Source of the DNA: Paroedura picta
Lineage: Eukaryota > Chordata > Lepidosauria > Squamata > Gekkonidae
DNA: 64,000 nt
Reading direction: 5' to 3'
NCBI RefSeq assembly: GCF_049243985.1
Contig: NC_135386.1
Span: forward strand, 17,266,202 to 17,330,201
This document shows positions 1-11,736 of the stretch, one piece after another. Position numbers and translations under genes: made by a program. The first letter of the stretch is position 1. Each line of letters starts with the position of its first letter. The notes under the pieces are model-generated. The model was given only the letters and a program-made list of their open reading frames with translations, ran no database searches and had not been told where the DNA came from.

Positions 1-194
1 AGCATCTGAGCGATTATTTTCTTCGTAACCCGTAAAAAGGTTTTTTTGGGGAAGGACAATGATTCTTCTTGTGCTTTCCCTGACAGGAACTTCTAAGTAT
101 TAAATAAAAATACATGGAAATTCCCCTTCACGCAAAGAGTGTTTACATTCTCTGGGATTCCCCACCAGGGAATGCTGTGATAGCCACAGGAATA

Positions 195-400
195 GATGGA
201 CTCATGGAGGAGAACTCTGTCACTGGTGACTGAAGGGAACCTCCACATTCAGAGGCAGTCCACCTCTGAATTCTGGAGCCAGGAGGCAATATCAGGGGGA
301 AATCCTTGCTTCTCTGCCCAGGAACTGTTTGGCCCCTGTGTGAGACAGGATGCTGGGCTAGATGGACCCCTGGTCTGATCCAGCAGGGCTCTTCCTTTTG
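195..400 (+). repeat. LINE 3'-tail fragment (CR1/L3-like)
   Basis: The sequence carries the lizard LINE tail motif running from 'acctccacattcagaggcag' to 'ggtctgatccagcagggctc'. The same tail recurs at 24.8-25.3, 43.9-44.2 and 54.7-55.2 kb. It lies in a CILP intron. The clade assignment is by resemblance only. Confidence 0.55.
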
Positions 401-585
401 TTCCCCTCCCACAGTCCTGATACAAGCTGGAGCCCCAGATGCGAGTTATTTAAAACCACAGGAGCTCAGTGCAAACAACTCCTCACCCTTGCCTGGTTTG
501 ACCCTTAGACTGCCTCCGAATGGCACGACCTGGGCATTTGACCCTGCAGCAGCTCATCCACCAGGGGTGGGGGTGGGGGAGTCAC

Positions 586-771
586 CTGAGCAAGGGGGTC
601 CCATGCAGCGCCGTCCTTCCTCGCTCACTTCTTGGCAGCGAGGGTCTTGGAGGCTTTCCACCAGGCAGTTCCTGGTCCGAATCTGGACCCCGGCTTGGTC
701 GCATTTGGCAGAACATTCGCTCCATTTTGACCACGACGACCACAACACTCTGGAGTCCTGCGGCAAAGAGC
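586..771 (-). CDS. CILP: CILP exon: thrombospondin type 1 domain
   Basis: Acceptor 'ccttgtcag' precedes the exon and donor 'gtgactcc' follows it. The 186 bases run phase 1 to 1 and encode GSLPQDSRVLWSSWSKWSEC through RRCMGPPCS. The TSP-1 signature WxxW plus CSxxC is visible, although the canonical glycine after the second cysteine is replaced (KCDQAG). Confidence 0.93.
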
Positions 772-3700
772 CTGACAAGGGGGATTGTAGACACATTACT
801 GAGGACTTGACTCATGAATTCAGGAGGAGAGAACACAAAGCACGCCAGCTTTAGACCAACGTTCAAATCCAGGGGCACCTTTAAGACCTAGAAAGTTTAA
901 TTCTGGGTATAAGCCTTTGTATGCATGCACCCTTTCTCTGATACCCTGAAATGTATCGATGCATCTGAAGGTGTGCATGTGGGTCTCCAAGGTGCCCCTG
1001 GACTTTGTTCTGTTGCTTCAGACCAAAATGGTGCCCCACCCAAATCTACGATAAGCTCTGCTTTCTTCTTAAACATGCTTGCTGGATATTACAAGTAACT
1101 CTGTTGACTGCCAGTTGAATTGCTTTTGGAGCTCTTCCCAGCCTTCTTGGATTTTCACCAAGCACCTTTCCTACAAAACTAACCCAGATAACCTCTTTAA
1201 ATGTAATTTTATTTTTCAAGCCCATGGGCAGATGGAATCGTTCCTTGTGTAGAACAGGTTGCCACTAGGTTGGGTAGGCCTGTTTTGACCAGCATGCCAG
1301 GTACGGTTGCCAACGCTGGTTTGGATCACCCCTGGAACATTGGATGGGGAGCCAAGGAAGGGCACATCAGGTATATCAACCTCAGCTATGTCAACCTTCT
1401 ACAAGTTCTGTCAGGTAGGACTTCCACCTTCTACAGGTTCTTTCCTCTGAGGTAGGACTTCAACTTTCTGCAAGTTCTCTCCACTCATGTAGGATTTTAG
1501 CCTTCTACAAGTTCTCTCAAGTAGGACTTTACCATTCTACAAGTTCAACTACAACTTTCTACAAGTTCTATCCTCTCAGAGAGGACTTCCACCTTCTACA
1601 AGTTCTCTTTCAACCTTCCACCCTCCACAAGTTCTCTCCTGTAAGCCTCATTCAGGTAGGTCTTTCATAGTTCATGGACCACACCAGAAACCCTACTCTG
1701 CATGCCAAGAATGGTCCCACCACTTACCTGCGGGGCACAAGAAGCGTATGGCATAATTCAAGCAGGTCTCCACCGAAGGCTGCTCCTTGTTCAGGCACCA
1801 GAACCCCTCCTGTGGACTGAAGTGGACCACCTGGCCCGTGCTGCCCGCAGGGATCCAGTCCGTCGTGCGGGCCTCGACACGGAAGGGCCTCGGGCACACC
1901 CTGTCGTGGTAATAAAACCGGATGGCGTCCAAACGCTCATAATCCCCATTTCCTCCTGGGTGGTCGATATTGAACCAAGCTGTCCAGACGCTCTGACCTG
2001 TAGAACAGATAAACAGGTCTCAGCCACCCTGGAGTCTTTGCCAGGGTCTCCATCTGAAATGTCAAGGCCTCCCTGTCCTTTAAGACTCAAGGAGGGTAAA
2101 CGTCAGGGAGGGGAGAAACGATCTTCCAGAAGATTTATTTATTGCAACAGGGATTGGAGAAACTGGAGGTTTCCTGAGTGGATTACCGAACCGCGAAACC
2201 ACAAAAGGGGGAACCAAGTAACCCAACCTGGGTGCACAATTAGGAACCTAAAAGGTTGAGCAGCAGGAGAATTAGGTGTCTCTCTCTCTTTTGGCCATCG
2301 CCAAGACCATGAGGTGGTGGTGCAAAATGAGTTTGTTTTCCATGACCAGAGAAGGTCATGGAAGCAAACTTCTTGGGCTTCTTGAAAACAAGGAAAGAAC
2401 ATGGACCATCCCAGACGCCAAGAACAAGGCACCCTTCTCCTTTCCGAAAACAGAGCAGCTGGCGGGTGGAAAATTACTTACTGTCTGGGACGCGCTTGAT
2501 TGACAGGCTGAAGGCTGTCTGTCCGGGCCGGATCCTGCTTACCGATTGCTTCAAAACAGTTTCACCTTGGGGAGGAAGTTCAGGGGAGAGATATTATCCA
2601 ACAAGTTTGGGGGAAAGGACCCTTCTTACAGCAATCCCAGCAAGTGGATTTTAAGGCCAGGGAGAAGCAGAGGTGGCTGGCCATTCCCTCCCCCTGCAGG
2701 GCCTTCCTTGGTGGTCTCCCAGCCAAGGAACAATTCCCCTTTGATCTGAGACCAGCCAACGCTATGCTGCCTTTACTTCAACTATCCAAATTTATTCAAG
2801 TGGGTCGCCATGTTGGTCTGAAGTAGCACAATGAAAACAGAGTCCCATGGCATCTTTAAGACCAACAAAGATGTATTCAAGGTGGGAGCTCACGCCTTGA
2901 CTAAATCTTGGTTGGCCTTAAAGGTGCTGTTGTTATTGTTGTTAGTTGCGAAGTCATGTCCAACCCATCACGACCCCATGGACAATGATCCTCCAGGCCT
3001 TCCTGTCCTCTACCATTCCTCGGAGTCCATTTAAGTTTGCACCGACTGCTTCAGGGACTCCATCCAGCCACCTCATTCTCTGTCGTCCCCTTCTTCGCTC
3101 CCAGCATCAGGCTCTTCTCCAGGGAGTCCTTCCTTCTCCTGAGGTGGCCAAAGTATTTGAGTTTCATCTTCAGGATCTGGCCTTCCTGAACTCTAATCTA
3201 TTGGACTCTAATTTTGTTATCCAAATGTATATGTGTGGGTAAGGCTTGCTGCGGTGACTCATAGCAGTAAGTGCCTTCAAGTTGCAACCAACTTAAGGTG
3301 ACACCAGAATTGGGCTTCCAAAGCAAGCGACGTCCTTGCCTTGGCAGCCATGAGCAGCGATGCTCACCCCAGATGGAAGGTGCTCCGAGAAGGACGAAGA
3401 AAGAAAGAAGCGCTTTTCGAGTTGTGGCCATCCTTCCCTGCAGGGGAAGAAACGCTTCCTCCAACTGCTGGAAGCTGGTCAAACAGAGCTCATTCCGGCT
3501 CCTGGCTTTTCTTTAGCCTCCCTCCCTGGAACAGCCTAGGAAGAAGAGAAGAACGTCTCCGTCAAAATGGGTGTAATCCCAAAACAAACACACCCCTGCT
3601 GCCCTCGACCGGGAGCTGAGATCATGACCAGGCCCTGAACATCTTGGCTGGGACAGGCGCGGCCCGCAAGCATTGGACGTCCGTTGTCTTTGTTTTGTCT

Positions 3701-6700
3701 CTCTGGAAAGTTGGGTAAATCCCCTCTCCTCTCCCCCCACCCCGTCTTCTTCTGGCAGCACCCTTCATGTCTAACAATGGGGGAACGTGGGTCAGACACC
3801 ACCGGTCTGTCTATCTACTTAAGCCTCGGATTCAGTCCTTAATCGCTTCTGCAGATGCCGGCTTCCTGCCATCTCATTGGAGACCCCCCTTTTGAAAAAG
3901 AAAACCCAAAAAAGAAAATTAAACGCCTCCGGAGCCGGGATGACTCAAGAATGCTGAACTCAGGGCATCTGTTTGACCGCTCTGCGATCATCCTGAAACT
4001 TAAACCCTTCCTCCCAGAATTTGACGTTTCCAGGGATGCATGCTGAGAAAACCAGACTTCTCTCACAGGTGGGAGTGCTCGTGGTCCGACAGAAATGAAG
4101 CCAGCAATTTGGATGTCTTAATCAAAGCCATCCATGCAGGAACCCCTCCTGTTAATTTACGTGCGCACATAATAGATTCAGGTGGACAGCCGTGTTGGCC
4201 AGAAACAATAGGCCAAAGATAGAGTCCGGGGCAAATTTAAGGCTAGCAGAGTTGAATTTTAGGTATCAGATTTCATGTGCATGCATGCTTCTTCAGAAGC
4301 AGGACAAAGTTTGAGTCTGGGGACACCTTTAACACCGAGCAAGTTTAAGTCTGAGTATCAGATTTCGTGTGCATGCGTATCCTTTGAAAGGCACATTCAC
4401 ACGGAAGCTGATACCCAGAATTAAACTTGTTTGGTGCCCCTGTTGGGCTCAAATGCAATAAATATGTTAGGGAGGTTTGGGGAGGACTGGCAGAACGGTT
4501 TAAAAAGTGCCAGCTGGGTGAGGTGATTAAGAGCGTCCGCCTCTAATCTGGAGAACTGGGTTTGATTCCCCACTCCTCCACATACAGCCAGCTGAGTGAC
4601 CTTGGGCAGTTCTCTCAGAGCTCTCTCAACCCCACCAACTTCACAAGGTGTCTGCTGTGGGGAGAGGAAAGGAAGGCGATTGTCAGCCGCCAAAAAAAAA
4701 AAAAACAGCTTTTTCTTTTTCTCTGTCTCTCTCTCCAGAAGGTGAGGCGGACAGAACAATTCAAAGCAGCACATTAAATAATACAAGAATGTAACACAAT
4801 GCAAAGATCGGCTCCATCCATGTTTTTGTGGACGTTCAAACTACATTATTCCACTGTATGTCGATTCCCAAAATAATTCGACAGCAAACGAACTGCAGCA
4901 TAACTTCAGCTCCCTAAGCCCTCTTCCCAGTGCCTTTATGTTGCATGCAATAATGCTACAAATCCTACCTCCATCTCCTTTAAAGAATTCTTCAAAAAGA
5001 AAATCAAATTTATGATACTGACGTTCCTATGTTTCTCCATCCATCCCAATGGGAGACATAACCCCTGTGACTCACCGGCCGATCTTGCAGTTCGTTTCTT
5101 TGCCGAACTCTGCTCCGAGAGCGTTCCTCCAGAGCATTTTCTGATCACCGGGGTCCCTTATATAGCCTCGGGTTGGACGTAAGAGGTGGCAGAGCGCCAC
5201 ACAGATGGGAAACCTGCCCTGACAGAGAGGAAACCAGAGCTTTCGTGAATCCCCTTAAAAGAGGGATTGTAAAAATCAAGCGTTTTCTAAAAGAACAGGA
5301 TTTTTTTTTTTAAAGTCTCCGAAGTGATGTGCAGTTCTCCGGGAAAGAAACCTAAATAGCGTTGAAGTCTTTGTAATTCCTCTTTATGGTCATGTCACAG
5401 AGCAGTGGAGACCCTGTAGGGCTGAGGGGTCAATCGGTCCCCGGAGGGCATTTTCACGGCCCCCAAAGTTTGTGAAGGGAAGCCCGCTGAAAGCAGCAAA
5501 GAAGGCAAAAGGTGATGAGGACAGATGCTACGCTTGCACGTCCTTCTTCTCTCCAGGACTCAGAAAACTCTGAAACCAGAATTAGGAAGATCAGAGAGGG
5601 AATCCCCCAGCACCACAAAGCCTTAGAGCATGCCAGTTTGGTACAGTGTCTTTGTGTCAGATCTGGGTTCAAGTCTGCCGTGGAAGCTTTCAGGGTGGCC
5701 TTGGGTCAGTCACACAATCTCCTAACCTACCTCGCAAGGTGGTTGTTGTGAGATAAAATGGAGAAGGGGGAAATGACGGTGTACGGTGCTTTGTGTGCCA
5801 CTAAAAGAGGACAGCAAGTTCTCTTAACCACTGTGACACGTTGGCTCGTACATTTCTTGCAACACAACGCAAATGTAATGCAACACAATGCAAACATGGT
5901 CCTATTCCCTCTTTCACAGCAGAGAAAGGCCAACATAATTCAGTTCCGTTCTGGAAGAAACGCTCTTTGCCAAGAGCATGGAGGGGAGTGTTTACGTTCA
6001 GGTTGCAAAAGCGTGAAAGCAGCGTGCCTATATCGATTTGCACGTCTTCCTCTGGAAGAAGCCGGAGCCAGAGAAAGGCCTCCCGGCCAGATGCCTTTGC
6101 AGGGCAGCTGAATAGAGATCAGAGATTCCCTTCTCAGAGCCCCAAAGCCAATTGCGGACAGATGGGAGGGGGGCAGTTTAAGTCTTTCCAAGAAAACTAC
6201 GAGCTGGGTCTCATGTTGCAATGGTGCAGAACCACGATGGCGGCCCCCCTCCAAGAGAAAAAGAAGAAAAGAGCTGGGTTTTGTACCCCGCTTTTTACTA
6301 CTTGGCGTCTCAAAGCGGCTTATAAAGCAGGCACTCTGGAGTTCTCCCAGAAGGACATGTGATCTCCTGGCTACAGAGCTCAATTCTCCTGCTTTGGAGG
6401 GTGGGGCCCATACTGTCACATCCCGGTTCATCTCCCTCCCGTTGCCAGACTCCACCCTTTCAAGGCAGTGCCCTAAGTTGGCCAGCCTCCAGGTGATGGC
6501 TGGAGAACTCCTGGTATTATAACTGGTCTCCAGGCAACAGAGATGTGTTTCCTGGAGAAAATGCCTGCTTTTCTGTATGGCCTGTACTCCACGGAGGTCC
6601 CTTGCTTCCCCAAACCCCACCTTCCCCAGGTTCCTCTTCCTCAAATCTCCAGGGGTTTTGCAACCCAGAGCTGGCATCCCTACATCACCCCCTAATCTCC

Positions 6701-9555
6701 AGGAATAGCCCCAATGACGTCTCCCTTAAAGGTCAAATTAGGGCTGGAAAGGAGCCTGCCCCCTCCCCCTGCCTTTTTACTCACAGAAACCTAGCCTGGA
6801 ATGCTGCGGTTGCCTAGCTACAGCCATTAGACAACATCTCTTGCTTAAAGCTACAGGTGCTCATTTTATCATTTGGGTTTTTTTAAACCCTGCAATGTTA
6901 TTATTTTTATATTTCAGATTTTTCATTAAACCTAAGGCCCTTTTCGGGTTTCCGGAAAGATCGGTCTTGCCTGTTCACAGCTCCAGGTTGGGAATTTACG
7001 CTGGATTTATGTCTCCAAGTTCACAGTGAGTGTGTAGATTACATATGGACTTTCTGTTTGAGCCTTTTGTTGATTAAATGATAAGCAATCTTGCACTTTC
7101 TCCATTATTCTCAGAAAGGTATTAAAATGAAGCTTGGATAGCATGCCTTTATTTAATTCCATTAAAGGTGATCTATATCTATCCCATCACAAAATTTGGT
7201 GGTACGCTTTTGGAGCATGGCTCTCATTGACAAGGTTGCAATTTTCCTGTTGTAACCTTGGAATCAGCTTTTTCACTCTCTTCTTTGTTGGTGTGTGTTT
7301 GTGTGTGTGTGTGTGTGTGTCCCACCCCTTCTAGATATGAGTCAGGAGTGAGATAAGAAGTGATAAATGAAAACCACATGGGATATCCCTCCTGCACACT
7401 GAATGCCATGCGCTCATTTGCTGAGATTCCCCATCTGCCCCTGAGCTGTGGATGCAATTCCCCCACCCTCCTGCTCAAAGGTTCAGGAGAGCAACAGACA
7501 TCCTTAAGCCAAGAGCCCTGCCAAAGACATGTTGAGAGCAAGCCCCAAAGAAGCTCTCTCCAGACAGCAGCAGAAAGCAGTCTGGCTGCCAGGTTCATCT
7601 GAATCCTCCTTAGGCAAAATAATTGGGGTAGAGAAAAAGCTATTGGCGGTGGTGTAAAGTATGTTCAATTTGGATCCAATTTATTGCTGTTTGCTTGGTG
7701 TCATGGTTAACAATGGTGGCTTCTAATCTAGAGAGCTAGGTTTGATTCCCCAGTCCTCCTCCACGTGCAGCCAGCTGGGTGACTTCGGCCCCAGTCACAG
7801 TTCTCTCAAAGCAGAGCAGTTCTTTCAGAGCTCTCTCAGCCCCACCTACCTCACAGGGTGTCTGTTGTGGGGAGAGGAAGGGAAGGTGATTGGAAGCCAC
7901 GCTGAGACTCCTTCGGGGTTCCCCATCCAAGTCTTAACCAGGGCCCCGACCTTGCTTAGCTTTTGTGGTCTGATGAGATTGCGACATAGCATATATATTT
8001 CTTCCCAGCGTCCTCCTCCTCATAATCTTTACAGTAATGCTCACTCCAGACACTTTCTAAATATTATAACGAGTCTATTTTACCACTATATTGCTAATTT
8101 TCATCATGGCTACATATTCTATATAATTTCTACGTATTAACTATAATCCTTAATATATCAGAATCTAAGAAGAAATCTATTACGTATCTCCCAATAAAAA
8201 GAAGAGAGAAGACAAATTTTGAAATATTAATCTTCAAATTCAAATGCTTTATACATTGATATTCACATTTTCTTTTTCTGCTTTTGCACTGCAATACATT
8301 TGCCATATATTTATGTAGTATTTCAAATGTATCCCCCCTTTAAAATGTATTCCATTTTGCCCACACAACTTCTAGCCCTTGCAGCTAATTAGATCGCCCT
8401 TGCCTTCCGCCTCCTCAAGAGAACCCAGGAGATGAGCAAAGCTTTATCAAATTATACCGTAATTTCATCATGCAACAGAACGAGAGAAAAATTATTCTTG
8501 ATTTACAGGGGCAGCCTGCTCCCTTTGGAGTCATTTCCAAAGTCTAAATCCTGCAGTTTTTATTTATTTTTCCTCAGAGAATAAACTGTTTCCTAAAGAA
8601 CAAGAGGCCTGGAGAAACCTACTGCTCGGCTAAGGTGCTGGACCTTTGGGTTTTGATAAGGCACTCGACAGCATTAAGGGTAGCCTGGTCCATGTCAGAT
8701 TTTGGAAGCTAAGTAGGGTCAGCTCTGGTCTGTCCTATGATCGGAGACCACCAAGGAAGTCCTGGGGAAACCATCTCTGACCGTCTCTGGCCTTGGAACC
8801 CCCATGGTCTGGGGGTCACCATGATTCGGTCGCGAATTGTTGGCCCTTGATTATTCTAGCCATTGTCATTACAGCAAAACTAGTGAAAACGTTGCGGTTT
8901 AAAGGTGGTCAAATTTACAGTCTAACTTTTGTGAAACGATTTGGGGCATGCCTCCTTTTTGGGAGCGTGAAACCAGCCAAGAGCTGTCCCGTACTCGACA
9001 CTGAGGAATAAGGGTCTTACGTTTCTGTCTGGGGGTCTTACGCCTCAGAGCGGGTGATGTTCCCTCCGGCAAATAGGTTTTCTACCTCTGAACCCAGAGA
9101 TGACAGTATATCGACCTTGAAGAAGTGTGCATGCACATAAAAGCTTATAACCAGAATTACATTTTCTTGGTCTTAGACATGCCCCTGCACTTAAATGTTC
9201 TTTTACCCTTCCCACTGGAACTGAAGACAACATTCAGTTGGGTGATTTCAAGTGCTTGGGGGGCTGGGGGTGGGGGAGAGAACGATGATCAGCAGAGGGC
9301 TTAACATCTGTAAAATGCATCCAGCACATCTGGAAAATGCATCAGGAGACGCAAGTAGGGGTGAGAGGGGAGCTCTGCCTTCTTTCTCTCTCTATGTTGC
9401 ACAAAGAGAAAATGGATGCTTTTGAATCTTCTTTGACTTTATATGGCTTAGCAAACTGAGTACCTCTCCAAGAGCCTCTTCAGGGCCAGTAATTGACTGC
9501 AGATTTAGTGGCATCTCTTCATCCAGACAAGGCTTCTTGTGCTGTGGGGGTTTAG
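586..9555 (-). CDS. CILP: Cartilage intermediate layer protein (CILP), 5' part of gene, partial
   Basis: CILP is a secreted cartilage matrix glycoprotein. Three coding exons are proposed on the minus strand: 9555-9464 (tentative), 1992-1728 and 771-586. The second encodes the WxxW domain (starts SVWTAWFNIDHPGG, contains IRFYYHDRVCPRPFRVEART and GFWCLNKEQ). The third encodes a thrombospondin type 1 repeat (WSSWSKWSECSAKC, then six-cysteine spacing ending RRCMGPPC). Both closely resemble the N-terminal third of human CILP, and more so than CILP2, which lacks the matching TSP-1 residues. Phases agree: the WxxW exon starts at phase 0 and ends at phase 1, and the TSP-1 exon runs phase 1 to 1. The Ig-like and C-terminal exons must lie left of position 1. 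The initiating exon was not found. Human CILP is likewise the neighbour of PARP16. Confidence 0.93.
866..1031. repeat. Unclassified reptilian repeat (family B), inverted pair
   Basis: The motif 'aggggcacctttaagacc' on the plus strand faces its complement 'caaggtgcccctggactttg', separated by a purine/pyrimidine-alternating centre. The family recurs about 18 times in the window. I cannot name it. It lies in the CILP intron. Confidence 0.6.
1376..1660 (+). repeat. Minisatellite in CILP intron
   Basis: About eight degenerate copies of a unit of roughly 30-45 bases built around 'ccttctacaagttctctc' and 'aggtaggacttccacc'. Unit length and sequence vary between copies, so the array is old or was never homogenised. 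Confidence 0.8.
1728..1992 (-). CDS. CILP: CILP exon: WxxW (mucin-2-like) domain
   Basis: This 265-base exon ends at donor 'gtaagtgg'. Two nested acceptors are possible: one places the exon start at 1997, the other at 1992 (after 'caggtcag'). The second keeps phase 0 and joins cleanly to the candidate exon at 9464-9555. It encodes 88 residues with the conserved W, FYY, RTTDW and GFWCLN elements of the domain. Confidence 0.92.
2796..2930. repeat. Family B repeat
   Basis: Begins 'gggtcgccatgttggtctga' and carries 'aagaccaacaaagatgtatt' facing a degenerate complement, so the copy is an imperfect inverted pair. Confidence 0.65.
2922..3320 (+). repeat. BovB/RTE-related LINE 3'-end fragment (probable)
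   Basis: Contains 'catcacgaccccatggacaa', then 'gactccatccagccacctca' and 'tggccaaagtatttgagttt', words typical of an abundant squamate repeat related to RTE/BovB 3' ends. A second piece (3245-3310, 'gccttcaagttgcaaccaac') is of the same kind. The family call is from memory of these words, not an alignment. Confidence 0.5.
4180..4455. repeat. Family B repeat, compound
   Basis: Three family B segments lie in series, two in one orientation and the last inverted ('acccagaattaaacttgttt'). They are separated by the alternating motif 'tgtgcatgca' typical of this family's centre. Confidence 0.65.
4508..4705 (+). repeat. tRNA-derived lizard SINE (family A)
   Basis: The 5' tRNA-like head includes the B box-like 'gggtttgattcccc'. 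It is followed by 'cagccagctgagtgacc' and the body word 'tgtggggagaggaaagg', and ends in poly(A). This is the commonest SINE in the window. Confidence 0.85.
5620..5810 (+). repeat. Degenerate tRNA-derived SINE
   Basis: The B box-like 'gggttcaagtctgccg', then 'ccttgggtcagtcacacaa' and 'caaggtggttgttgtgagat', mark an older SINE with a MIR-like body. It is distinct from family A. Confidence 0.6.
6258..6332 (-). repeat. Family A SINE 3' fragment
   Basis: On the plus strand 'aagaagaaaagagctgggtt' followed by 'ctcaaagcggcttataaagc' is the complement of a family A 3' end. Confidence 0.7.
6410..6700. repeat. Unclassified reptilian repeat (family C)
   Basis: Words such as 'ggccagcctccaggtgatgg' and 'aactggtctccaggcaacag' recur at 14.1, 15.1, 16.2, 34.5, 38.5 and 38.8 kb. 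I do not know the family name. Confidence 0.6.
7291..7320 (+). repeat. (GT)n microsatellite
   Basis: Alternating GT for about 30 bases, with a single TTT interruption near its start. Confidence 0.95.
7700..7930 (+). repeat. Family A SINE
   Basis: A full head and body: 'tgtcatggttaacaatggtg' at the start, 'cagccagctgggtgac' in the middle and 'gagactccttcggggttccc' at the end. The usual (GAA)n tail is missing and is replaced by unrelated sequence. Confidence 0.85.
8672..8836 (+). repeat. 5S rRNA-derived SINE (5S-Sauria type)
   Basis: The stretch 'gaagctaagtagggtcagc' followed by 'gatcggagaccaccaagga' is a decayed copy of the 5S rRNA internal promoter region, the head of SINE3-class elements. 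It is followed by a non-5S body. Confidence 0.75.
9110..9182 (-). repeat. Family B fragment
   Basis: 'gtgtgcatgcacataaaagc' and 'cttataaccagaattacatt' are family B centre and arm words. Confidence 0.6.
9464..9555 (-). CDS. CILP: Candidate upstream coding exon of CILP
   Basis: A 92-base exon preceded on the minus strand by a strong acceptor 'gttttctttttgcag' and followed by donor 'gtactcag'. One frame is open and reads KPPQHKKPCLDEEMPLNLQS then ITGPEEALGE; it starts at phase 1 and ends at phase 0, exactly what the WxxW exon needs. Human CILP has a weakly conserved, lysine- and proline-containing linker at this place, ending ...PGE before WTTW. The protein match itself is weak, so the call rests on splice sites, phase and composition. 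Confidence 0.55.
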
Positions 9556-10346
9556 CTGCAAAAAGAAAACAAACATTTAAAACAGCCTTAGATGGACATG
9601 GATTGTTTTCCTCTCTCTCAAATCCTGATTTTATTTATTGGAACCCATTTTGACCTTGCTTTTGGATGACACATTTCCCCAAGCCCCAGGCAACATTTCA
9701 GAGAGCCAATTCTTGCTAACATTTAACATCTACTGTTTTATTAAACATGTTTTTAAGTTTCTGAAAATGTATAACTTTTGTAATATGTAACAGCTATAAT
9801 ATGGTTGGGGGGGAGGGTATTTTAGATGGAAACCTTTTCCCTCAATATTTTATGTAATATTTTGGATTAATATATTAATATTTGTAATTACATACGGAAA
9901 ATCTAATGCTGTTAGAATTGGCAGTCACGTTTTTTATTTGGATATATGATGCATGAGTAAAGGTAGAATATATTAGGTTAAGATACCAAAATTTAAAGCT
10001 GTTCAAGGATGTAAAGAGAGAATCTAACATGTAAAGACACAATTTGGTCTCTCCCTAAATAGGCCCTATTGGCTGGTCATCTGGGCAGGAGTTACGATTG
10101 GGGGCTGTGGGGGGCTGTGGTCAGGTATGCAAAGAAGAGAGGGGAGGATTAGACTAGTTTTATCGCCTGTGCGTGGGACTGTATATTTTTTCTTCTGTTT
10201 TATCTGATTTTATTATTTTACTGCAAACTGCATGGCCCAGGCATGGTCAACAAAGACAATAATTAATAAAATCAATAACAATGGATTTGAATGGATGTCA
10301 AGAGAAGGGTTCCAAAGAGAGAATCTAGCAATCAACATCACAATGC

Positions 10347-10436
10347 AAGGAAAGGGAAGGCGATTGTAAGCCGCTTTGAGACTCCTTCGGGGAGAGAAAA
10401 GCGGCATACAAGACACAATGCTTTTTCTTCTTCATT
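10347..10436 (+). repeat. Family A SINE 3' fragment
   Basis: Only the 3' part is present: 'ggcgattgtaagccgctttg' through 'ttcttcttc'. It is a 5'-truncated copy. Confidence 0.75.
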
Positions 10437-10829
10437 TGTACCGATCTGACGTCAAACCCTCAGCAATATTATCTTTCCCCTCATTCTGAAAATCCAACCG
10501 AAAACTGCCGGCATGAACAGACCTTCCCAAGGAGGAAATCGGGGAGGTTGATATAGAAGTGAAATACGTACAGCGATGCCAGAGAATCTCAGGAACAAGA
10601 ACCTGGCCATGTAAATCACGGCCAAGTGGTCCGATTTCACAGCTCTGGCGTGGTGAAAGAAATAATAACCAAGTTTCCTAGTTCCAGTGCATTAACGGAG
10701 ACGAAGAGGAGGTTTGGCCTTGATCCTGGAAGCAGTTTTGCTGCCAGGGGCTGTTTTGAAACCTTGAAAACGATGACATTCTGCCCTGCATGTCTCCATG
10801 TCCTTATATAACATACAGCTCTGCAGAAC

Positions 10830-10905
10830 GGTGTTTGACTCCAGGGACACCTTTCAGACCAACCAAGTTTCATTCTGGGTATCAGCGTGCACAAACTTCC
10901 GCAGA
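10830..10905 (+). repeat. Family B fragment
   Basis: 'cagggacacctttcagacca' and 'accaagtttcattctgggta' identify the family. Confidence 0.65.
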
Positions 10906-11379
10906 CACAGTAAAATGGGAATTACCAGTCTATAGTTATAGGCAGAGGGGAAATTAGCCCTAAATTAGTCAACATATTCAGGGGCCAAAGAGGATATAAC
11001 AAACCTGGCAAACAAGGTTACCATTGTTTTGGGTTCAATTCCACGCCAGGGGGGAGAGAGTAGTGAAGGAGATAAATCTGTCAAAATTGGGGATAAATGG
11101 CTGATGCATTCTCAACCATGGTTGTGCCTAAGAGAGAGGGATGGAGGGGTAACCCCCCCCCAAAAAAAATATTAAGGAAAATAAATAATACAAAAAGATA
11201 CTCATTGAATCAATGAAAAACTATTAAAAATGGGGCATGTAAGATGGAGGGTATGTAAGATGGAGCTCTTCCGTTGAGCTTTTGTAATTTCCATCCTGGG
11301 ATAAACTTATTGTCAACAATAAATCCTTCAGCTGTTTGATATGGCTGTTTGATATTTTAGTTATTAACTGGTTTTAACT

Positions 11380-11505
11380 GTTAAGGTATGATAAATGCTT
11401 AATGTTTTATTGTTTTAACTGGGTCTATAATTAAGTATGCTCACTGCCCTGAGCCGGCCTCAGAAGGGCAGTTTAGAAAGGTAATGAATACATAATAATT
11501 ATTAT
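11380..11505 (+). repeat. Lizard repeat tail ('gccctgagcc...')
   Basis: The word 'tcactgccctgagccggcct' before an A-rich end matches the tails at 36.7-36.85 kb and, inverted, 35.55-35.7 kb. The family is not named. Confidence 0.5.
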
Positions 11506-11736
11506 AGTTCTGGGGAGGGGGATGAGTTGACGGCCGGTGTGGGGAGGGTTTTTTTTTAACGGTTTTGTTATCTTAAATAAATAAAAATCATAATAATAGA
11601 AAAAAGGGTTTAAAAATTCAAGAAAAAGTGTGAAAGAACTAATTAAGAAGTTTCACAAAGGTTCTGTATTGTAAAACTACCCCCCTTTTTTAAAAATTCT
11701 GTGTACAGGCCTGCTAATATTTTGCATAGCCTATGC

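Larger units (their letters stand above)
1998..9463. other. Large CILP intron filled with old repeats
   Basis: If the exon at 9464-9555 is right, this 7.5-kb stretch is one intron. It holds family B copies, a BovB-like fragment, tRNA-derived SINEs, a family C copy, a (GT)n run and a 5S-derived SINE, listed separately. Between about 8.0 and 8.6 kb it is AT-rich with no recognisable feature. I see no other exon in it. Confidence 0.6.

Noticed and set aside
10560-10598. Minus-strand ATG with a short hydrophobic run (MARFLFLRFSGIA) before a gtacgt donor, as the CILP signal-peptide exon
   Set aside because: The donor would be phase 0, but the candidate next exon needs phase 1. The signal would also be only 13 residues.
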